Shown one piece after another: positions 13,614 through 16,805 of a stretch of DNA of 16,805 nucleotides. The notes under the pieces are model-generated. The model worked only from the letters and a program-made list of their open reading frames with translations. It was not told the origin of the DNA and did not search any database. Every line of letters starts with the position of its first letter. Within the stretch, counting starts at the first letter, position 1. The DNA comes from Rhodospirillaceae bacterium UBA4479 (GTDB lineage Bacteria > Pseudomonadota > Alphaproteobacteria > Rhodospirillales > Casp-alpha2): contig DGNZ01000274.1 of the NCBI GenBank assembly GCA_002389175.1, positions 1 through 16,805 on the forward strand, in the 5' to 3' direction. Both the position numbers and the translations under genes were made by a program.

Positions 13614-15287
13614 ATGCCAAAGTCCGATATCGAAATTGCCCGCGCCGCCACGATGGAGTCCATTACGGACGTTGGCGCAAAGATTGGTATTCCAGAAGAT
13701 GCTCTTTTGCGTCACGGCCATCACATGGCCAAGTTGGATTATGGCTACATCAATGGCCTGAAGAAAAAGCGCGATGGTAAGCTGATCCTGGTCACCGCGA
13801 TCACACCAACACCTGCGGGTGAGGGTAAAACGACAACGACAGTTGGCCTCGGCGATGGCTTGAACGCGATCGGTAAAAAAGCCGTCATCTGTATCCGCGA
13901 ACCCTCACTCGGCCCCTGCTTCGGGATGAAGGGTGGCGCCGCTGGTGGCGGCTACGCACAGGTCGTTCCAATGGAAAATATCAATCTGCATTTCACGGGT
14001 GATTTCCATGCGATTGGTGCCGCACATAACTTGTTGTCTGCGATGCTCGATAACCACATTTATTGGGGCCATAAGCCCGCCATCGACGTACGTCGTGTCG
14101 CATGGCGTCGTGTGCTGGATATGAATGACCGGGCCCTTCGTACAATCACGGCATCCCTGGGCGGTGTCGCTAACGGATTCCCACGCGAAGCAGGTTTCGA
14201 CATCACGGTCGCTTCTGAAATCATGGCGATATTCTGCTTGGCGACGGACCTCAAAGATTTGCAGCGTCGGATCGATAACATTGTCGTCGGGTATACGCGC
14301 GATCGTAAACCCGTTCGTGCCAAGCAGCTTAAAGCATCGGGTGCGATGGCGGTGTTGCTGAAAGATGCGTTGATGCCAAACCTGGTGCAGACGTTGGAAA
14401 ATAACCCAGCCTTTATTCACGGTGGGCCGTTCGCCAATATCGCGCACGGTTGTAACTCTGTCATGGCTACGAAAACCGCATTGAAATTGGGCGACTATGT
14501 CGTGACCGAAGCGGGCTTTGGTGCCGATCTGGGTGCCGAGAAGTTCTTCGATATTAAATGCCGTAAGGCGGGCTTGAAGCCAGCCGCTGCGGTCGTTGTT
14601 GCCACAGTTCGTGCCCTGAAAATGCACGGCGGTGTGACTAAGGCTGATCTTGGCAAAGAGAACGTCAAAGCGGTTATCGCCGGCTGCACGAACCTGGAAC
14701 GCCATGTTAAGAACGTGAAGAAGTTTGGCGTGCCCGTTGTTGTAGCCATTAACCGATTTATTACGGATTCGGTTAAAGAAACCAAAGCGATTGAAGCAAC
14801 CTGTAAGAAGCTGGGCGTGAAGGCGATCCTTTGTAATCACTGGTCCGACGGCTCAAAAGGGACTCTAGAACTTGCCCAACATGTGGTGAGTTTGGCCGAG
14901 TCTGGTAAATCTAAATTCAAGCCAATCTATCCGGACAACATGTCGTTGTTCGATAAGATCGATACCGTCGTGAAGAAGGTTTATGGCGGTTCGGGGGCGA
15001 CGGCGGATCAGAAAGTCCTCAACCAGCTTAAAGAATGGGAAGATGCTGGTTATGGGCATTTCCCGATTTGCATCGCGAAAACCCAATATTCATTTTCAAC
15101 GGACCCAACCCTAAAGGGTGCGCCGAGCAATCATATAGTTGATGTTCGCGAAGTTCGTTTGGCCGCGGGGGCGGAATTCATCGTAGCGATCACGGGCGAG
15201 ATCATGACGATGCCAGGTCTGCCACGGGTGCCGTCGGCGAACACCATCAAGTTGAATGCAAAGGGCGAGGTTGAAGGGCTATTCTAA
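13614..15287 (+). CDS. fhs: Formate-tetrahydrofolate ligase
   Basis: This cytoplasmic enzyme joins formate to tetrahydrofolate with ATP, making 10-formyl-THF for purines, serine synthesis or C1 assimilation. Its 557 residues are the usual length. The ATP loop is PAGEGKTTTT (67-76). The family signature KGGAAGGGYAQVVPMENINL leads into HFTGDFHAI, and EAGFGADLGAEKF and the C-terminal GEIMTMPGLPRVPSANTI are highly conserved. ATG 13614 is preceded by AGAGGAG with five-base spacing, so the upstream in-frame ATG 13569 is rejected. It lies 137 bases after the SnoaL-like gene and may have its own promoter, though no clear hexamers were found. No folD is visible in the window. Confidence 0.97.
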   Translation: MPKSDIEIARAATMESITDVGAKIGIPEDALLRHGHHMAKLDYGYINGLKKKRDGKLILVTAITPTPAGEGKTTTTVGLGDGLNAIGKKAVICIREPSLGPCFGMKGGAAGGGYAQVVPMENINLHFTGDFHAIGAAHNLLSAMLDNHIYWGHKPAIDVRRVAWRRVLDMNDRALRTITASLGGVANGFPREAGFDITVASEIMAIFCLATDLKDLQRRIDNIVVGYTRDRKPVRAKQLKASGAMAVLLKDALMPNLVQTLENNPAFIHGGPFANIAHGCNSVMATKTALKLGDYVVTEAGFGADLGAEKFFDIKCRKAGLKPAAAVVVATVRALKMHGGVTKADLGKENVKAVIAGCTNLERHVKNVKKFGVPVVVAINRFITDSVKETKAIEATCKKLGVKAILCNHWSDGSKGTLELAQHVVSLAESGKSKFKPIYPDNMSLFDKIDTVVKKVYGGSGATADQKVLNQLKEWEDAGYGHFPICIAKTQYSFSTDPTLKGAPSNHIVDVREVRLAAGAEFIVAITGEIMTMPGLPRVPSANTIKLNAKGEVEGLF

Positions 15288-15296
15288 GCCCTTCAA
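15271..15296. terminator. Perfect hairpin between convergent fhs and Pta-like gene
   Basis: TTGAAGGGCT (15271-15280) pairs perfectly with AGCCCTTCAA (15287-15296) around a six-base loop. The left arm and loop lie in the last fhs codons, and the right arm fills the nine-base gap before the end of the Pta-like gene. It is placed to end transcription in both directions, but T-runs after it are short. Confidence 0.7.
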
Positions 15297-16223
15297 TTAA
15301 CTCTTAGAATACGCCGCTCTGATCTGCGCGATGGCCGTTGCCGCAAGGCGGGCCTCGGGCGGATCGGCGCGACTTGTTAAGACGATGGGCACCTTTGCAC
15401 CCAGTACGATGCCCGCTGCGAGAGCGGACCTGAAATACACCATCATTTTAAACAAGCCATTGCCCATTTCGATGTTAGGCACGGCCAATATGTCAGCCTG
15501 TCCAGCGACGGGCCCGGTGATGCCTTTGAGTTCTGCCGCTGCTGGCGACACCGCATTGTCCAATGCGTATGGCCCATCGACGTGTGCGCTCTCAACTTCA
15601 CCAGCTTTGGCACGTTCAACAATACGCGCGGCCAAGACGGTGGAAGGCATGCCTTCCATGACGCTTTCAGACCCCGATAGCATCGCGACCTTGGGTGCTT
15701 CATAGCCCAGTGCATGCGCAAGTCCGACAGCGTTGTGAACGATATCCATCATGGTTCTTTCGTCGGGTGCGACATTCACAGCACCGTCCGTAATCATCAA
15801 TGCCTTGTCTGATCCTGGAACGGTCATGTGAAAAACATGGCTGACGCGGCGATCTGTTCGCAGACCAGCATCACGATTGAGAACACCACGCATCAATGCG
15901 TCTGTATGGATTTGTCCCTTCATCAGTGCCTGGACTTCGCCCCGTGATGCAAGGGCTGCTGCGGCATTCGCTGTTGGCCCTTCGGGTTCGGCATTGATGA
16001 TCTGAACGTTTGATAAATCCCAACCCGCATCATCGCCAAGTTTTCGAATGATGGCGTCATTACCAACCAATGTGGGGATGATCAGGCCAGCCTCTGTCGC
16101 CTGTTTTGCACTATCCAGGGCGACAGGATGGTCGGCACCGACAACCGCCATAGCGACAGGGTCGTTCGTTTGCGCCTGCGCAATTAGGGCAGCGGGAAGC
16201 TCGAAAGGTTCGGTGCTCAACAT
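15297..16223 (-). CDS. Phosphate acetyl/butyryltransferase family protein
   Basis: This 308-residue protein of the PTA/PTB family exchanges an acyl group between CoA and phosphate. MKGQIHTDALMRGVL starts at residue 101, followed by SHVFHMTVPG, MITDGAVNV, VDGPYALDNAVSP, VPNIEMGNGLFKMM and the C-terminal LTSRADPPEARLAA. The last resembles the active-site region of phosphotransacetylases. It is the short form, without the N-terminal DRTGG-type regulatory domains of E. coli Pta, and could use acetyl- or longer acyl-CoA. Its ATG directly follows the TAG of the upstream ketopantoate-reductase-like gene with no ribosome site, implying coupled translation. No acetate or butyrate kinase is visible, although it may lie outside the window. 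Confidence 0.9.
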   Translation of the reverse strand: MLSTEPFELPAALIAQAQTNDPVAMAVVGADHPVALDSAKQATEAGLIIPTLVGNDAIIRKLGDDAGWDLSNVQIINAEPEGPTANAAAALASRGEVQALMKGQIHTDALMRGVLNRDAGLRTDRRVSHVFHMTVPGSDKALMITDGAVNVAPDERTMMDIVHNAVGLAHALGYEAPKVAMLSGSESVMEGMPSTVLAARIVERAKAGEVESAHVDGPYALDNAVSPAAAELKGITGPVAGQADILAVPNIEMGNGLFKMMVYFRSALAAGIVLGAKVPIVLTSRADPPEARLAATAIAQIRAAYSKS

Positions 16224-16805
16224 CTATTTAATATGATCCAAATTTGTCGGGTCGGGTGAAATCTCACCCGCCTCAATTCGTTTGATGACGGCGATGATCG
16301 CTTCATTCACAGGGGTTGGAATGCCATGTTTCTTTGCGCGTTCAACGATAAATCCGTTGAGATGGTCAATCTCCGTCTTACGGCCTTTGTTGACGTCCTG
16401 CGCCATGGATGGGCGTTGGCTGTCGCTGCGACGTTCCATGGCGGCAAAGAATTTATCAGTCACGGCTTCATAAGCGGCCTCATCCCCCGTTCCTGCTGCC
16501 AGTAATAATTCAGGTTCAACGCCCGCGATTTTAACAAGGTTGATGCCTTCGGCATGGGCGACTTGGACTGCCTCGGCTGCGATGCGAACGGCCAACATGC
16601 GGACATGAGGATCACGATCATTTTGATTCGAACCTTGATCTCGTGCCGCTGCGACCGGGTTTCGCATAGCGTTGGTCGCTACTTTCGACCAGCGTTCCCC
16701 CATAAGATTCTCGGTCACTATCGAGCTGTCGATCAAGCCCAGCATGTCAGAGACTTCTTGGACGCGTTCGGTGATTTCCCCGTCAATTTCACCAACACGG
16801 AAAAC
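16224..16805 (-). CDS. Ketopantoate reductase-like protein, C-terminal part (runs off window)
   Basis: The frame is open to the right edge, so the N-terminal Rossmann half is missing; 193 residues are visible. The first visible part, FRVGEIDGEITERVQEV, followed by ENLMGERWSKVATNAMRNPVAA and later MAQDVNKGRKTEIDHLNGF, matches the C-terminal half of ketopantoate reductases. It includes the catalytic-type Lys in RWSK and Glu in KTEIDH. It is only distantly similar to the other family member at 8455-9441, so the two are not a recent duplication. Its stop codon abuts the Pta-like start, placing both in one operon. Confidence 0.85.
   Translation of the reverse strand, partial: VFRVGEIDGEITERVQEVSDMLGLIDSSIVTENLMGERWSKVATNAMRNPVAAARDQGSNQNDRDPHVRMLAVRIAAEAVQVAHAEGINLVKIAGVEPELLLAAGTGDEAAYEAVTDKFFAAMERRSDSQRPSMAQDVNKGRKTEIDHLNGFIVERAKKHGIPTPVNEAIIAVIKRIEAGEISPDPTNLDHIK

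Noticed and set aside
13905..14840. Open frame of 311 codons on the minus strand inside fhs
   Set aside because: It lies wholly antisense to the highly conserved fhs gene, resembles no family, is rich in residues produced by reverse reading of the fhs codons, and lacks a ribosome site.

Overview
The window looks like a chromosomal segment from a proteobacterium, most likely a free-living (perhaps marine) alphaproteobacterium. This rests on the mix of gene families (a LivHMGF-type ABC transporter, a GST-linked MarR regulator, a VUT-family permease, amtB/glnK behind a sigma54-type promoter, a short Pta-like acyltransferase, ketopantoate-reductase-like proteins) and on the moderate base composition. 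The left part (about 1-6800) is visibly more AT-rich than the right part. No tRNA, rRNA, CRISPR array, insertion sequence or phage gene was seen. Almost all of the window is protein-coding and no gene-free stretch exceeds 300 bases.

Region 1 (1-3431, plus strand): the end of a branched-chain-amino-acid-type ABC transporter operon. It holds the last codons of livH, then livM, livG and livF, tightly packed. A small protein of unknown function follows 23 bases later. It appears to combine a histidine-kinase-like dimerisation helix pair, with the phosphoacceptor His missing, and a STAS-like domain. Region 2 (3516-6824): glycerol kinase (plus) runs towards a MarR-family regulator (minus). The regulator is divergent from a glutathione-S-transferase-like gene, and the intergenic region carries two copies of the dyad ATGC-N4-GCAT. 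A VUT-family (queuosine-precursor-type) permease follows.

Region 3 (6929-9441, plus): an acyl-CoA synthetase closely resembling oxalate-CoA ligases and a ketopantoate-reductase-like protein, 8 bases apart and probably one operon. Region 4 (9487-11139, minus): an ammonium transporter with its PII protein, in the order amtB-glnK, preceded by a good sigma54 -24/-12 match at 11317-11331. Region 5 (11409-15287, plus): an acetolactate-synthase-like thiamine-diphosphate enzyme, a SnoaL/NTF2-like protein 4 bases behind it, and formate-tetrahydrofolate ligase. Region 6 (15297-16805, minus): a phosphate acetyl/butyryltransferase-family protein directly abutting a second ketopantoate-reductase-like gene that runs off the window. 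A 10-bp perfect hairpin lies between fhs and this pair.

The right half is rich in acyl-CoA, 2-oxoacid and one-carbon chemistry (CoA ligase, TPP enzyme, two KPR-like reductases, formate activation, acyl-phosphate/acyl-CoA exchange). Whether these genes form one pathway cannot be shown from sequence alone. The least explained item is the HisKA-like/STAS-like protein behind the transporter operon. The clearest new regulatory signals are the paired dyads between marR and the GST gene and the sigma54 site upstream of amtB.
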